Below, piece after piece: positions 43,263-55,414 of a stretch of DNA of 64,000 bases. Made by a program: the position numbers and the translations under genes. The notes below the pieces were generated by a model. The model had not been told where the DNA came from, ran no database searches, and saw only the letters and a program-made list of their open reading frames with translations. Location: contig JANTQA010000057.1 in the NCBI GenBank assembly GCA_027625915.1, forward strand, positions 1,178,001 through 1,242,000. The letters run 5' to 3'. Each line of letters begins with the position of its first letter. The first letter of the stretch is position 1. Origin of the DNA: Anaeramoeba flamelloides. Its lineage: Eukaryota; Metamonada; Anaeramoebidae.

Positions 43263-44588
43263 GAATAAATACACCGTAAAAGAATTTAGCCTTTTATTTA
43301 ATTCTTGTGTTGGGGTCTTTTCTGAATCCAAACTGAGAAGGCTCAAAGTATTCATTATTTCGGGTTAAAATATCAAAAAAAAAAAAAAAACAGGTATTAG
43401 AAAAATTGATGAACTTTCACCAAAATATTATTGGTTTCGTAAAAAGAAATGATAACATCAAATCATTTTATTTGAGTTTTTCTATTTCAGTAAAAATCAA
43501 ACTTTCTCTTATAACAATTATTAGAAAAAAATGTTTGATGAAATGAAAACTGATTACACAGCTGTCAAATATGTCCCTACTACCCAAAAAACACTAAAAA
43601 CGAAAAACTGATCAAATACTTTCCATTAATACAATTAAAAAAACAAAATGATAAAATAAAAATAAATAAAGTTTCAATTTAGCTTTTTCTTGAAAACATT
43701 TTTTGCCAAAAACATTGAATTCAAACTTGAAATTATGTATATTTATAGATACGCTATCTTGTTTTAACTCATGTACAAAAACAAATTCTAAATTCTGGGA
43801 ATTTTCTTTTCACAAAAGGCACTAATTTGGTCCACAAATGTTTTTTTTAGTTTTAAATGGTAAAATAAAAAAAAAGTTAAACTAAAAGGATAAACTGTCT
43901 GGAAAAGCATTCTAATTTAATATATTAACTTATTCTTTGATTTCAAAATTTTCTCAACCCCAATTTTTCAAAAAAAAAATAAAAAAGTGCACACCAATTC
44001 CAAAAAATATTTTCGATATTCAAAAGTTGAGAGTGTTTTTATTCTAAAAAAAATTATCACAGTGTTTAATTGAATTAAGTTATGTCCTTAATTTTGAAAA
44101 ATATTAATCAGAAAAAAATAGTGCTTAATTTTATTAAGGACATATAATGAAAAAAAAACAGAAAATCAAAAAATGATAAAATTGATTCAAAATATTTAAA
44201 ATATAAATATTATATCACTATTGAATAAAAGTGAAATCTTCTTATCCGTTCAACTTTTTTAGCGATAACAAAAAAAAAAAAATGAATTTTAGTTTCTGAC
44301 ACACCTTCAAACGTCTTATATACACATTACATTGATGGGTGTAGACATCTTTATTTATTAACAATACCCATGTTTAATGAATTGTAATTTTTTTGTAAAA
44401 CTGAGTTGAAAATTAGAAAAATCGAAATAGATAAATTGTATTTGGTAATCCTAAAATTCAAAATTTATTGATCAGAAAAAAACATATATTTAATCTTGAT
44501 TTCAAAATAAAGTTGTTTCTAAAAAAAAATAATAAATTATGATAAAATTGATTAAATAAATAAAGAAAAAAACAAAAAAATCAATATT
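43263..44588. other. AT-rich region downstream of the AAA+ gene
   Basis: No gene or bounded element recognised. It includes the 3' side of the minus-strand AAA+ gene, with many A-rich runs that could serve as polyadenylation context. Confidence 0.4.
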
Positions 44589-47500
44589 TTAATAATAAAC
44601 TAAAGGCTGATTTTGGTATTTTTCATTTTTGATACTTTCATTCAAGGCAGTCAATTCGAGATCATCTTGATGTAAAAATGCGTTTTCTTTTCGTAATGCG
44701 ACCCTTTTTAACGTCAAATTTATGGCCTTTCTAATATCCCCACCCGATAAACGGTATTTTTTAGATAAATATTTAAAATTCAAGTCACCCTTTTTTGGAA
44801 ATTTTTCTGGAATCCAATTTTTCCACATTTGTTCTCGGATATTTTCTTTTGGGTTATTTAACTGGACAAAAAATCTAATTCTTCGAAAAAATGCTTTGTC
44901 AATATTTGTTTGATTATTTGATGTTAAAATAATCATTCCTGGGAAATTTTCAATATTATATAACAATAACCCAATGTTGATATTTATATAACGGTCTGAA
45001 GAAGAGGTTTGTTTGATTAATCGTTTGCCAAGTAAACCTTCAGCTTCTTCAAATAAAAGGATATATTCTTGATCTTTTGCTTCTTCAAATAATTCTTCGA
45101 TATTTTTTGATGTTTCGCCAACATATTTTGATAACAATTCTGAAATGTTAATAAATTTTATATTTTTACCACATTCAAATGCAATTGCTTTTGCTATACT
45201 TGTTTTTCCAGTACCTTATAAATAAGATGATGATGATGATGATGATGAAAAAGAAGAAGAAGAAGAAGAATTAATATGATTAATAAAGGCAATAAATTGA
45301 ATAAAGAAAATTTATATCAATTATGAAATTGTAATTAATTTTGATATAATTCTTGAAAAAAAAATATAAACTAAATTATTTTTTAAAATATGTTGACTCG
45401 TTTTATAATGAAATTATAAATTTTTGAGAGTTTATTCAGAAATTCTTATCTAAAAAGAAATTTTTAAAATTTTGGATCAGAAAAATATTTTCTTAAATTT
45501 ACATAATTCTAATTTTTTCTACATTTTTGTTTTACTTTTTCAAATTTTTGTTTTAAAATCATTTTTTCTTTTTTGATTACTTTTTTTTCTTTTCAAATTT
45601 GATCATTTGGAAAAAAAAAGGTATCTTTGTAAAGACAAAAAATCACCAACTAATTAAATTGAGACGATGTAATGTCTTTTAAAATGAAATCAAAAACTAA
45701 AAAAAAAACCTTCTTGTCAACCTTTTTCATTGAAAGTTCAGTAATAAAAAATCTATAATGCTCATTACAAAAATTGTACTTCGCTTTTTTTTTTGAGTTT
45801 TTTGATTTTTAATTTTTTTTGATTTTTAAAATATGACTTTTTTTATTTTTATAATGATTTAAAAGTGACTTACAAATCAGATTTAATTATTTGTCTTCCT
45901 GAATACAAAAGAATTTAGTAGATTTTTTTATTTCTTGAGTTGGCAGATTAGTAGTAAAATTAAATATAGGTTTATAATATATTTTGTTTCTATCAAAATA
46001 AACCAACATTCTGAAAAAAAAAGAAAAAAAAAAAAAAATCAGGAATTCGGGAATTGCCGTCAAGTGCCTAGGCTTTTTTTTGTTTGAGAAATAAAAAGAA
46101 AATTTCAGAAATTTTCTTTTAATTTCTAAAATTAAAAAAAAACTAATGGCGGTGTCCTAGGTTTTCCAGAATTCAAAAGAATGGAATAAAATCTTTGATT
46201 TAACTCTATTCTTTTAAATTCTGGAAAACCTAACGTGGAGTACCGTCAAGTGCCTAGGTTTTCCAGAATTTAAAAGAATAAAGTAAAATCTATTTGATTT
46301 TACTTTATTCTTTTTAATTCTGGAAAACCTAACGGCAAATAAGAGGGATTAACAACTCCTCCGTTAAAAAATAAAAAAAAAAAATAAACCAACATTTTTT
46401 CCAAATATCAATTATTTTTTATAATTGACCTTTGAAAAACAAAAAAAGAAATAAGTAGAATAATACACACTAAAGAGAATAGTTGTTTTTCTATATGAAG
46501 TAAAACTAGTGTTTCAACAGTTTTTTCTAAAAATTGTAAATACTCAAATTCTTATTATAACATTCAGAAAAACAACAACTTTCATTTTGATCTCCGAATG
46601 AAGATCAAAATAAAATTCCAATAGAAATAAATATGATTTCTCCAAACATTTTTCACTGTTTCAATAATATTAGAATAACTTGTTTTTACATTGTGACTAT
46701 CGATCACATAATAAGAAAAAAATTGCAAATGAATTAAGTATAAAAAAAAAAAGAAAAAAGTAAAATATGAAAATGTTTAAAAATGTGAAAAAATGATTTC
46801 AATTTTGAAATTTCCGAAATAAATTTTTTCTTCTAATATCCATTCAAACCCTTTAAACACAAGTAATTCACTTACTACAACTGGGCACATTTGACTGGAA
46901 AATGATTTAATTTAAAAGTGAATTATTAATAAAATTTAAGAATTAGTTGTTATTGAATACTAAAGAGAATTTTATTTTTTCAATTTAATATTTCAGGTGA
47001 GTCACAATTTTGGAAATGTAATTTACTTGCAAAGAATAGAAAAAAAAGAAAAATTAATAATTCTTTAACATACCTGATCCCCCATTGATTAAAATAGTGT
47101 TTCCTGTGGTATAATTAATTGTTTGATCAAATCCCCAATTGGTTAAAATGTTTCGTGATTTTTCATACTGAATAATTTCCTTGATTAAGTTCATAGTATC
47201 CTTATCAAAAAATAATGATTCCAATCCAAATTCTGGAATAATTCTTCTGGCGAATTGTTTCATTTGTAATCTGCCCTTTAATTGTAATTTGGCACCTGCT
47301 TCTAAATCCTTGTGGTTGACTACAATTTGTTCATTTTTTTCCTTATTTTGTCTTTTAACAGCCAACGAAAGAGCGGTGATAATGGCATTTTTGATCAAGC
47401 CACCAGTTAATTCATAACGGTTTGCTAAATACTTAAAGTCTACATCTTGATGCAATTTTAATTTTTCTGGGATATGAGTTTTCCAAATTTTTTTCCTAAC

Positions 47501-50500
47501 AACAGAATCTGGCCGATCAAACTTTATTGATAAGTTTATTCTCCTATGCATGGATTCATCAAGATCATATGGCCTATTTGTAGCAAAAATACAGATTTGA
47601 TCAAATCTTTCAATTTCTGTTAATAATAAATTTAATATATTCTTGTCGTTTCCACGGTTGAACAATGATTCACATTCATCAAAAAAGAGGATTGACTGCT
47701 GGATTTTTGCTTGTTTAAAAATGAAATTTAAGGTTTCGTCTGCTGTATATACCCCTAATTTCGTATAATCTACTAACATTATTTTTTTATCTAATTCTGT
47801 GCTTAATGCATTTGCCATCATCGTTTTTCCTTGAGTTTAGTATTATTGAGTTCAAAAAAAATAACAATTAAACACGAGAATTTTTTTAAAAAGTTGTTTG
47901 TATTTATCAATATGTTTATATAGAGATATGTGTCTTAAGATACAGAGACAAAGTTTTTTTTAAAGAATTTGTTTTAATGAATATAAACACATCTAAATTT
48001 AATTAGAATATTGTTTAAACCCAACTCTTGATTCATTATTTTGGTTCAACAAATCACCGAATCTTTTGCTAAAAATTGAAAAAACATAAAAATATTTTCA
48101 ACGTTTTATTATTTTTTAGTTACTAAAATCAAAATAATTTAAAGCTCAGTCCAAAGGGGGTGAAGTTGCTTGTTTTTCTTGGGAAATTTGAACAAATAAA
48201 GAAAATCATTTTATTTTGATGCAAAAATTGAAATTTCATTTAAAATTTTTTTCCTTAAAAAATATAACTCCATTTTTTTATGTACAGAGTGTAACACACA
48301 CCATCATAATAAAAAAAGTTTTTTATGACATTCTATAAACGTTTTGTAAAGATGTTATAAAAGTTTATAACATGTTATAAAATTTTATAATAACAACTTC
48401 AATAACATAAATGTTTGTTGTAAAATGTGTTATAAAATTTGTAAAATGTTACAGTGTTATAAAAATATTTTTTTCAAAAAATATTGAAAAAATCATCATT
48501 TAAAAGGAAATTTTGTTCTAAAAATGTTATATAGATGTTATAAAAAAAATTTTTTTATTAGGACACCAAAATAAAACAATTTTAAAACTAAAATGAATAT
48601 TAAACAATTCTTTCTATGAGTTGAAAAATTAAATTTTCCGTTTTTGTTATTTTCTTCAACGAAAAAAATTAAAATCTAATTACTATCAAACATTCAAGTT
48701 ATAAATGGTTTTCTTTCTGGTGTGTATTTGTATTTTTTTAAAACCCACTCGGTAATAAATAATCTCAAAAAGTAAATCTCATTAATGAAAATGAGTACCA
48801 AATCCCCAATGTCTATTAAAGATTTAATTTTTATGAATGAAAATTTTTACTTCAAAAAAAGTAATTAAATACAGTTTTACAGTTTTACTCTAAACTAAAT
48901 AACGTTTTTATCCTTTAGAATTTGAAATTGTAAGGGTGGTTTCCAAAAAAAAATTATTCCAAAAAAATAAATAAATAACTTTTTATGTTGTGAAAATTGC
49001 AGTATTTCATGATATTTCATTTTTCGATACAAATATATTTAAGATATAAATCTCTTCTGATCAAAAATCTGAGTATCTAAACTTTTTTAACCTTTTTAAA
49101 TTAAAAATTTCAACAAGTAAATGTTCATTCAATTTGAAATTAATATATTTTTAATTATGTTTGTTCACAATAAGTAAAAAATGTTTCAGTTTTTTTTTTT
49201 TGATATTTTTTTTTCTTTATTAGCTTATTGATCAACATTTGCCTTTCAATTTTTAATATTCACATAAGAGTCAATATTATTTTTGGTGTCTATTACTGGA
49301 AATTAGAAAAAATAAAAAATACCGAAATTGTAGCGAAAGACATATTATTGCTATTTATTTTTTTTTTAAACATGAACTTTTTCTTTGCGAAATATTAAGT
49401 AAATAATTTTTGATAACTACAAATAAGAAAGAGATTCGACCTCTTAAAAGTTTAAGATTGTATTGTAGTTGCTGTGGAAATATTTTGAGAATTCATTGTA
49501 TTATTAGGCAAAGTTTGAAAATTTTTTGATCTTCTTATTTCCAATTCTAAAAAAGTAAAATAAGAAGTATTTTACAAATAAAATTTTACTTTATATATGA
49601 TATTTAAAGTTATTTTACAATACATTAACAAAAAAATTTTTCGCTACATTGTTTAATTGATAACAGTGATATTAGTGAATGTCTCAATTTCAAACCAGTT
49701 GAACAAATATTTTGGTCCACGTAACCCTAAACATTTGTTCAAGAAAAACCAAAAAAAAAAAAGTGCTTTATAATTTGGGGAATGTTTGAATAAGGAATAA
49801 ATTCTCTTTCTTTATGAAAAATAATGTCTAATTTTTCTCGTTTCGAAAACAAACCAATATCATTTTTTTAAAAAATATATTGTTTGTTCTCTTTTTTTGA
49901 AGAAAAAAGACAAAAGAGACCATTTAATAAGAGGTTTTCAAAAGAAAATTATACGTGATCATTTAAGGAACTAGTCTATATTAAATTTTTTTAGGTAAAT
50001 TTAATAGAGATTTAGAATTTTTTTTGCCAATTACTTAGATTTGAAATCAAAGTGAAAAACTTCTTAGTATAGTAATGAAATCTCGCTAAATGGCATTCAT
50101 TAAATTTAGTTATTGTTTTTATAGAAATAAAAAAAATTTTCCCCTTTTTTTCACTTTTTTGAAAGTTGCTTTTTTTCAACTTTTCGCAAAAAATACAAAA
50201 AATAAAAAAAATATGAACAAGAAAGCAAAACTTTGTTGTGTTTGTGTAAGACCTACAAAAAAATAGTTTGAAAAATAAACCTGAAAAGGTTTTTTTGGAT
50301 TTGCATCAAAAAATAGTTTGATTCGAAAAAAATATGCAATATATGCTTTACTCAAAATAATAGATTTTCTTTCTTTTCTTGTACCATTCTTTTTTTTTCA
50401 TCAATCTACTTTTTGAGTTTACATCCTTTTGTTTTTGTTGAATTTAAAGTTTTTAAAAGTATTCTCAAATTATCATTCCAAAAGTTTTTGTCAGAGTCAA

Positions 50501-52685
50501 AAAAAATCAAAGAAAAGAATAAGAACTATTTTTTAAAAAAGTAATTATTGATAAGACAAATTGAGTTCTTTATAGAGTCAAGTTGGATGAACAGAAGCGA
50601 AAGAAGAAATATTCACCAGTTTTAAATTATTTTTTCGTTTTTCAAACTGAGAATAAATATCATTTTTGAGAAAATAATTAAATCCAAAATTAATCAAAAA
50701 ATTCTCATCCTTTAAAGATATTTTTTAAAAATAAATTTTTAAAAGTCACTTTTTTTAACTAGAATTGTAAAATTTTAAAAAAACAAGAACTAAAAGTTCT
50801 AACATTGAAAAAACCTGTCTATTTTAAATTTTAAACCTATTTCAAGATAAGGATTCCTTATTTAGTTATTGGTCAAAAAAAAAATTAATAAAGACTAGTC
50901 CCTTAAGGATAAAAAAAAAAAAAACATTCTTTTTTACTATGCCAAGTCAAGAATTTTTAGAGGAAATTTCAAAATCATTCATTGTTAGAAAATACAGGTA
51001 GATGCAGATTTTTAAGTTAGATCGTTTTCGAGAATTGGCTGACAAACAGGAAATAAAAGGAGAAAGAGAGATCTCTTTGAAAGAATCGACGATCTAGTTT
51101 GTCCCTGGTAAAATTCAAACCAAGTTTTGTCTCCAATGAGTAAAATGTAAAATTTAACTTCAATTTTTTGGCTAACTTCATTTTGAGAAAAAGATCCTTT
51201 GAAGAACAAGTTATTCAAAGTACCATTAAAAAATAACAAATTAGTTTTTTTTATTTTTATTTATTTTGTTTGTTTGCTTTTTTCGATGAGTTAGATTCTG
51301 AGTTGCAAAAATAAATGGCACCTCATATTGTTTCATTTGTTCAACAATCAACTTTTATAATTCTTCGTTTTGGATCCCCTTCCAGACTCAAAATAATGAG
51401 ATTGTTCTGGTACTAAGATGATATTAATCGTCTTTCTTAAAACTCTTCAATATCATCTTATATCACTTCGAACAATATCATTTTTTTCGTTCTTCCATGC
51501 CAAACTCAGATTATAACAAGGGGATTGTTTCCAAATCAAAACAATGCATACAGTTATATATTATATTATATTGGGTATTATTGAAATTGTTCCTAATTAT
51601 AATTATAAATTTCTGAAATCACAAAAATACAAGCTCAAATTCAAAAATTTTAATACAGTTAAAGTAGTTCAAAGAATAACAATACTGTAGTTTCATTCAA
51701 ATCGAAAATAATTTTGATTTTTCGAAAAATTTTTTTGGTTTTTTTTTATTTAGTTTTATGATTTACTTAATTTGTTTATTGAGATCTGGAATTTTGTTTC
51801 AATGGTTGACAGAAGGTTAGTGTTGAGTTTGTTTAAAATAGAAAAATCACATACAATTGGTAGATAGTATCTAATCATTTGATTGATCAATAATTGTTGG
51901 TGGAATTTTAACAAATTTACCAATACAATTTTTTTTGTAATGGATTGAATAGATACACATATAGATGGGGGAAAGGGAGTAAATTCCAAATTATGCCCAT
52001 TTTGCTGTAACAAAAAAATTGATGACCTAGACCACTTTATTTGGGACTGTGAAAAATATGAGAGAACCCGAAAACACTGGAAAAAACAAATCAAAAAAAT
52101 CAAAAGTTTTGACTATTGCATAATAGTCAAAAAAGACAAACACAAATGAATTATTGAGTAAAAAAAACATAGAAGAAATCTATGACAGCACCACAGAATA
52201 TCTTCTGACCAACATGACTCAACAAGAAATTAGGAAAAATGAGCTCAAGACAAAATAAAACCTATCAGCAAATTCATTTAAACCAGAAAATTTCAGGTCT
52301 CTCACAGCAATTATTTTAAACATCTTTATTTTTTCCACTCTTCATTCTTTTCTTTCGATCATTTTTCCCCCACTTCTTCATTTTTTACTCTTTCTTTTCT
52401 ATTTTTTTTTTTTTTAGAAAAATAAATTAAGATTCAAATACTTCTGGTGACTGTATCTATTTAGATACTCTTTGAATTAGAAGTCTCAAATTTAGTCACT
52501 TCAAAATTCTCTCTTTAACAGATTAGATGAAGTTTCATCTAACCCTTAACAATAAATCCAATATATTTTTTTGTTTTACTCTCTCTAAAATTTTGGAAAC
52601 ACAATCGAATGGTGCCGTTCGATTACCAATTGTTTTTTTATAAAAGTGATTATGTTATTTTTAAAACAGCTTTGTAATATTAATA

Positions 52686-52717
<32 letters not shown>

Positions 52718-54343
52718 AAAAAAAAACGGGGAGGGAAAGAAAGAAATACCCGTTCCACTTGGACCATAAAATAATAACACAACACCACTATTTTGACCCA
52801 ATATTTCTTCAAATTTCAGTTTTTTACTTAAAATTTTAAAATTTTCATAATTTACCACTGAATTAAGAATTAAATCTTTTTGCTTTTTAGGCAAGATAAC
52901 TCTTTCGATTGGTATATTACTTTTGTATAAAGTGTTACCCTCGAATAATTGTTGTTGTTCGTTTTCTAATCCAACTATAAAATCCAACAATCTAGTATCT
53001 ATGGAAACATGGCAAGAATTTAAATTTTGATTCGTTTTTTTACCATGGAATGCAATAAATCCATCGTTAATTAATTTGGAACTTTTTAAAAAATATTTTC
53101 TTGAATCTATATTTTTTTTAAAACTTTTACAAAGTATCTCAAAAATTTTCTGAATTGTAAGTGCTCTATTAATTAAACGTTTTTTAGCTTTATGGGTTCT
53201 TTCTTTTAATATCTCTCCTTTGTTTGTACGATTACGAAAACTGTTATCTACAATATAGTCTTTTTTATTGGAGATTTCATAGTCTAATTCAGCTGCTGTT
53301 AACAATAAAATGACATTCTTTTCCAATTTGCACAGACCACTTCTTTTGATTAATTTCTCTATTCTAGGGAGCCATGGTGCCTTTTCCTTTTTTGGATTTT
53401 TTTGGAATTTTTTTTTTTGTTTTTTATATATTTGAATGGTTTTTGCGTATCGAAATTTGATTTTATGTTTGATTTTGTTTTTTTTTTTTAAAAATATCTT
53501 TAAATTCTGTTTTCGTACTATTTTATTTTGGCTTGTACTAGTTAAAGTTTCTTTTTGTTCTCTATCATTCGGGATTTTTAACATGATTCTAAAGTATTTA
53601 AAATAATCATTCAAATATTCAATATCATTGGTGTATGGTGTAATTGCATTTTTGTTATTTTCATCATCCTCCTCTTTTTTTTTTTCTTTTTCGGTTTTTT
53701 TTCCCGTTTCAGTTATTTGAGTGTCTTTTTCTGTTTCTGTTTCTGTTTCTTTTTCTTTTTCTTTTTCTTTTTCTTTTTCTTTTTCTTTTTCTTTTTCTGT
53801 TTCTTGCTCTTTTTCTTTTTCTTCCTCAATTGGTTTTTTCTTATTATTTTGATCTTTCATTTTATTTGTTTCATTTTCATCCTCATTTTCATTTTCATTC
53901 CCATTCCCATTTGATTTTTCTAACTGCTTTTTAATTTCTTTATTTCCATTTGATTTATTTTCAATATCTTTTTTTATTTCTGATTTAAGAAAATCATATA
54001 AATCTAATTGAGAGTTGGTTTCTTTAATTTTATTATTTTTGATAATTTTTTTTTCTAGTTTAAATTCTTCCAGAAAATTTCCTTTTGATTTTAATATTTC
54101 TTCAAAAATTGTATTTTTAATTTCAATTAATTGTTTGTCATTCAATTTTAAGCCAGATAATGCAATTACAACTGCAAATTGCGATATAAAAAAATTATCA
54201 GTATTTCGATGTTGGGCAAAAATAGAATATTTGTTTTTTAATAATGAATAATTCGTGTATTTTACCATGTCATTTATATTGAAATTTAGCATATGCCCAA
54301 TTACATAGATATTTGATAAGACTGTATTATTCTCTCCACTCAT
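44589..54343 (-). CDS. Double AAA+ ATPase with N-terminal extension (three exons, 991 aa)
   Basis: Exons, in order of translation, are 54343-52750, 47829-47074 and 45214-44589. Both introns are phase 1 and both junctions rebuild a P-loop: GPSGTGKT (residues 527-534) and GGSGTGKT (781-788). Domain 1: Walker B SILFFDECESLF (Asp582, Glu583), sensor 1 FATNRP, Arg finger MHRR, sensor 2 TGGLIKNAI. Domain 2: LLSKYVGETSKN, Walker B ILLFEEAEGLL, where Glu839 replaces the usual Asp, sensor 1 LTSNNQ, FFRRIRF, sensor 2 SGGDIRKAI. Exon 1 has a Lys/Glu-rich insert at about 130-220. Its second half (LEKNVILLLTAAELDYEI, IDTRLLDFIVG) resembles the helical region preceding the ATPase in bacterial winged-helix AAA proteins; the KYVGET and KR..DRY signatures of domain 2 fit the same group. 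Such ATPases remodel proteins or complexes; the substrate is unknown. Introns are 4.92 and 1.86 kb. Confidence 0.88.
45226..45270. repeat. (ATG)n and (AAG)n microsatellite
   Basis: About seven ATG/GAT triplets followed by AAG triplets, ten bases inside the intron from the exon 3 acceptor. Confidence 0.85.
46055..46390. mobile_element. Nested hairpin array, locus B, probably a 5'-truncated element end
   Basis: Three hairpin units in tandem, two introduced by GCCGTCAAGTGCCTAGG-like or TACCGTCAAGTGCCTAGG sequence. Units 2 and 3 have arms reading GGTTTTCCAGAATT and AATTCTGGAAAACC. The array ends AGAGGGATTAACAACTCCTC then an A-rich tail, matching the end of the LINE-associated array at 56.13-56.37 kb. 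The unit is therefore likely a retrotransposon 3' end carried into the intron. Confidence 0.65.
48340..48550. repeat. Degenerate TGTTATAAA repeats
   Basis: At least seven variants of TGTTATAAA, ACATGTTATAAAA and GTTTATAACATG occur within 200 bp, in both orientations because the core is near-palindromic. No regular period. Confidence 0.55.
51640..51945 (+). repeat. Dispersed repeat family R1, copy 4, ended by a LINE
   Basis: Carries CAGTTAAAGTAGTTC, GTTAGTGTTGAGTTT, CAATTGGTAGAT, GATTGATCAATAATTG and AAATTTACCAATACAA as in the other copies. Where those copies continue with further shared sequence, this one passes straight into LINE coding sequence. Confidence 0.65.
51946..52740 (+). mobile_element. 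5'-truncated LINE (non-LTR retrotransposon) 3' end
   Basis: Around 51955-52150 the plus strand encodes the zinc-binding C-terminus of LINE reverse transcriptases: a YRWGKG segment, then CPFC followed by LDHFIWDCEKYERTRKHW (C-x2-C..H-x4-C), with a single-base frame change in a G-run just before it. A short C-terminal tail and a 3' UTR of about 450 bp follow, ending TTAATAAAGAAAGAAAGAAA, that is, an AATAAA-like signal and a (GAAA)n tail at about 52682-52730. The reverse transcriptase and endonuclease domains are absent, so the copy is a dead 5' truncation. It lies antisense to the AAA+ gene. Confidence 0.78.
52682..52730 (+). repeat. (GAAA)n LINE tail
   Basis: About nine GAAA units, then an A-run and GGGGAGGGAAAGAAAGAAA. 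Its far end is within about 20 bases of the splice donor of AAA+ intron 1 (52749, minus strand). Confidence 0.85.
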
Positions 54344-54889
54344 ATTCCACTTTATTTAATGGGTATAAATTAATTAAAAAGAATATGATAAATACATTTT
54401 TAAATTAATTTGATTTTTTGATATACCTTTTTTTAAAAAATTAAAAAACAAATAGCTTTAAAAGAATCAAAAGATCATCGATTTAAAATACTAAAAATGG
54501 AAGCCAAAATAGAAATTGTTGATAATACTTTTAGGATTTCACTGTTAACCTGCAAAGTTAAACTAAATGATGTCTTGATAAGTTTGCAAGTATTAAATTA
54601 TTGAGATTGCATGAGTATCAAAATGTTTGGAGTTATAACAAGTAATAGGCAAAAGTTTGAGAATTCGATAGAAAGTTATGGTAATTGAAAAAAAATTAAG
54701 GGTTTTTTCCCTAATTACATCAACTATGAATTTAGGAGAAAAATTCATTTGGAATTTCAAGATACTGAATTGTCAAGCATTTACTCGCTATGATATCTAT
54801 ACATATATCGATAAAACAATTTTAGGATCATAAGAAAATTTTGTAAAATTTTTCAGTAATAATTTTAAAAGTGATAAAAAAAGTAAATG
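54344..54889. other. Region upstream of the AAA+ gene
   Basis: Presumed promoter and leader of the minus-strand AAA+ gene. AT-rich, with no element or motif I can defend. Confidence 0.4.
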
Positions 54890-55414
54890 GCATTCAAATA
54901 AAAATTGGTTGTTAAAAAAGTAAATCTTTTTAGTTATAACCAATTTTAAAAAATTCATCAATATCTTACAACAAAAAAAATTTACTAATGGATTAAAAAC
55001 CCAGTTTTTTAAAAGCTGTATTACATAGCGTATTATTATATGGATTAGAAATATTTGATTTGAAAAAAACAGATTTTAAAGATATTGACACTTGGATTAA
55101 TAAAAAAATTACAAAATTTTTATTAATAAACCCACACACCCCCTAGGATTATTTATAAAACTGAAGCAAAATTTGATCCTGTCAGAATAACAATATATAA
55201 AAGAAGATTTAAGTTAATTCAAAAATTAAAAATCCTCCGTTTTGATGAATTAATTAATTATCTCCCTTTTAGAAAAAAAAGAATCAGAAGATATTAATTG
55301 GTATTCGAAAAATTTAAAGCAACTAGAATATGAACTAGAAATTTTCAGAATTAAAAATTTAGAAAATAATCCAAGTTGGAAATGTTGTTAGTTTTAATTT
55401 CTAATTTTAAGAAA

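Larger units (their letters stand above)
45215..47073 (-). other. Intron 2 of the AAA+ gene (1.86 kb) with repeats
   Basis: GTATGT donor and ATAAG acceptor on the minus strand. Next to the acceptor is a (GAT)n-(AAG)n microsatellite (about 45226-45270). It also holds a dispersed repeat copy at about 45440-45920 and the hairpin array at about 46055-46390. No exon seen. Confidence 0.75.
47830..52749 (-). other. Intron 1 of the AAA+ gene (4.92 kb) with LINE and repeat debris
   Basis: GTATTT donor (52749, minus) and CTCAAG acceptor. It contains a TGTTATAAA-rich segment (48340-48550), an R1 repeat copy (51640-51945) and a LINE fragment on the opposite strand (about 51946-52740). About 50980-51240 has a more complex composition and may be an unrecognised element. 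No exon seen. Confidence 0.75.

Noticed and set aside
53644-53934. Plus-strand F/L-rich frames
   Set aside because: Antisense shadow of the Lys/Glu-rich insert of the AAA+ exon 1.
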